64,000 nucleotides of DNA from the NCBI RefSeq assembly GCF_902499045.1, contig NZ_CABVPL010000012.1, positions 62,001-126,000 of the forward strand, in the 5' to 3' direction. The stretch is from Burkholderia latens (GTDB lineage: Bacteria; Pseudomonadota; Gammaproteobacteria; Burkholderiales; Burkholderiaceae). The position numbers were made by a program, and so were the translations under genes. Positions 62,995 to 64,000 of this stretch are shown piece by piece; the first letter of the stretch is position 1, and each line of letters begins with the position of its first letter. The notes beneath the pieces were generated by a model that saw only the letters and a program-made list of their open reading frames with translations, was not told the DNA's origin and did no database searches.

Positions 62995-64000
62995 TGCGCA
63001 CCTCGCCGTCCGCGCCGACGCGCCAGTTCTGGATGCCGTTGTAGTGGTATTGCGAATTGACGCCGCGTGCGGCGACGAGCGCGTCGCGGGTTGGCTGCAC
63101 GTAGCCCGTTTCGTCGGTTGCGCGGCTTTGCAGGTCGGCCGGCTCGCCGTTCCAGACCCAGTCGGCCTCGAAGCGCGTCAGCGCGCGATCGCGCACGTCG
63201 CCGGCGAGCCGCGCGGCGCGCCACGTGCGGCCGCCGTCGGTCGACACGTCGACCGCGCGAATCCGGCCGCGCCCCGACCACGCATAGCCGCTGATCGGGT
63301 AGTAGCCACGCGCCCCGAGCCGGTGGCCGGCGGACGGCCGCGTGATCACCGATTTCGCGTCCATCTCGAACACGAACTGGCGCGCGCATCCGTTCGGCAG
63401 CAGGCTCGTGTATTTCGACGTTTCCTCGCGGGTCATCTCCGGCGCGCGCACCAGCTTCAGCCGCCGCAGCCATTTGATGTTCGTGTTGCCTTCGAAGCCC
63501 GGCACGATCAGCCGCACCGGATAACCGTTCTCGGCGCGCAGCCGCTCGCCGTTCTGCGCATAGACGACGAGCGCGCGCTCGAGAATGCGGTCGAGCGGCA
63601 GGCTGCGCGTCATCGCGGCGCCGTCCGCGCCTTCCGCGAGCAGCCATTGCGCGGCCGGGTCGATGCCGGTTTCGTCGAGCAGCGTCGACAGCCGCACGCC
63701 GGTCCATTCGCAGCACGACAGCAGCCCGTGCGTGAACTGGACGGGCAGCCCGCTCGGGCCGTTCCATTCGCTGCCGGTGTTGCCCGAGCATTCGAGGAAA
63801 TGGATTCGCGATTCGGACGGAAAGCGCAGCAGGTCGTCGAGCGTGAAGACGCGCGGCTCGCGCACGAGCCCGTGCACGACCACGCGATGACGCTGCGCGT
63901 CGATGTCGGGCACGCCCGCGTGATGGCGTTCGTACACGAGGCCGTTCGGCGTGATGTCGCCGAACAGGTCGGCGAGCGGCGTCATCGACGAGCCGGAGCC
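62987..64000 (-). CDS. soxC: SoxC-like sulfite dehydrogenase, molybdenum subunit (partial)
   Basis: The gene runs off the right edge; 338 C-terminal codons are visible and the N-terminus with any Tat signal is missing. MTPLADLFGDITPNGLVYER and HHAGVPDID are SoxC-type. The Mo-ligating Cys is in HFLECSGNTGSEW. GFEGNTNIKWLRRLKL and ISGYAWSGRGRI belong to the sulfite-oxidase fold and its Ig-like dimerisation domain. With the overlapping cytochrome gene it forms a periplasmic sulfite dehydrogenase. Its position next to three sulfonate/sulfone monooxygenase genes suggests it oxidises the sulfite they release. Confidence 0.9.
   Translation of the reverse strand, partial: GSGSSMTPLADLFGDITPNGLVYERHHAGVPDIDAQRHRVVVHGLVREPRVFTLDDLLRFPSESRIHFLECSGNTGSEWNGPSGLPVQFTHGLLSCCEWTGVRLSTLLDETGIDPAAQWLLAEGADGAAMTRSLPLDRILERALVVYAQNGERLRAENGYPVRLIVPGFEGNTNIKWLRRLKLVRAPEMTREETSKYTSLLPNGCARQFVFEMDAKSVITRPSAGHRLGARGYYPISGYAWSGRGRIRAVDVSTDGGRTWRAARLAGDVRDRALTRFEADWVWNGEPADLQSRATDETGYVQPTRDALVAARGVNSQYHYNGIQNWRVGADGEVRNA

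Overview
The window looks like a chromosomal segment of a Burkholderia species, probably of the B. cepacia complex. The DNA is very GC-rich with strong G/C preference at third codon positions. The gene families are typical of that genus: a GH15 glucosidase next to a PoxB-like TPP enzyme, a caa3-type oxidase, a DUF1641-linked formate dehydrogenase, Mn catalase, a ClpG/ClpK-like disaggregase and an organosulfur cluster ending in a SoxC-like sulfite dehydrogenase. No rRNA gene, intact tRNA gene, insertion sequence or CRISPR array was found. Both ends cut through genes.

Left part (1-28 kb): respiration and carbon oxidation. A GH15 enzyme, a pyruvate-oxidase-like TPP enzyme and an enolase-superfamily enzyme are followed by a tight operon. 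That operon encodes an internally duplicated, histidine-bearing membrane protein, a gluconate-2-dehydrogenase subunit-3-like protein and a GMC flavoprotein with an Fe-S-type cysteine cluster. A leftward operon encodes a caa3-type oxidase (CoxB with fused cytochrome c, CoxA, CoxC, a small membrane protein, CtaG) and ends in a triheme cytochrome c. Divergent from it lie a cysteine-type formate dehydrogenase and its DUF1641 partner. Mn catalase, a BON-domain protein and an EmrAB-TolC-like efflux operon follow.

Middle part (28-46 kb): small regulatory and stress genes. These include an HPr-like protein without the phosphorylatable histidine, a PhnA-type zinc ribbon, a ribbon-helix-helix regulator and a hipBA toxin-antitoxin pair. 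The hipBA pair lies behind four regularly spaced operator-like palindromes. Next come flavohemoglobin, MgtC, CBS and DUF2934 proteins, a 54-residue zinc ribbon, a ClpG/ClpK-like ATPase, a MEDS-domain hybrid histidine kinase, several small disordered Pro/Asp-rich proteins and a short-chain dehydrogenase with a twin-arginine leader.

Right part (46-64 kb): organosulfur use. A TauD-like dioxygenase with an SsuABC/TauABC-like transporter lies at one side. A DszC/SfnB-like flavoprotein, two luciferase-family monooxygenases, a cytochrome c and a SoxC-like molybdoenzyme lie at the other. Between them sits an 8-kb block of another character: two LysR regulators, an amidohydrolase, an MFS transporter, two SDRs and a pair of DJ-1/PfpI paralogues. 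The most interesting leads are the GMC dehydrogenase operon with its duplicated membrane protein, the hipBA operator array, a 23-bp element shared by the upstream regions of the BON and Mn-catalase genes, and the catalytically dead HPr-like protein.
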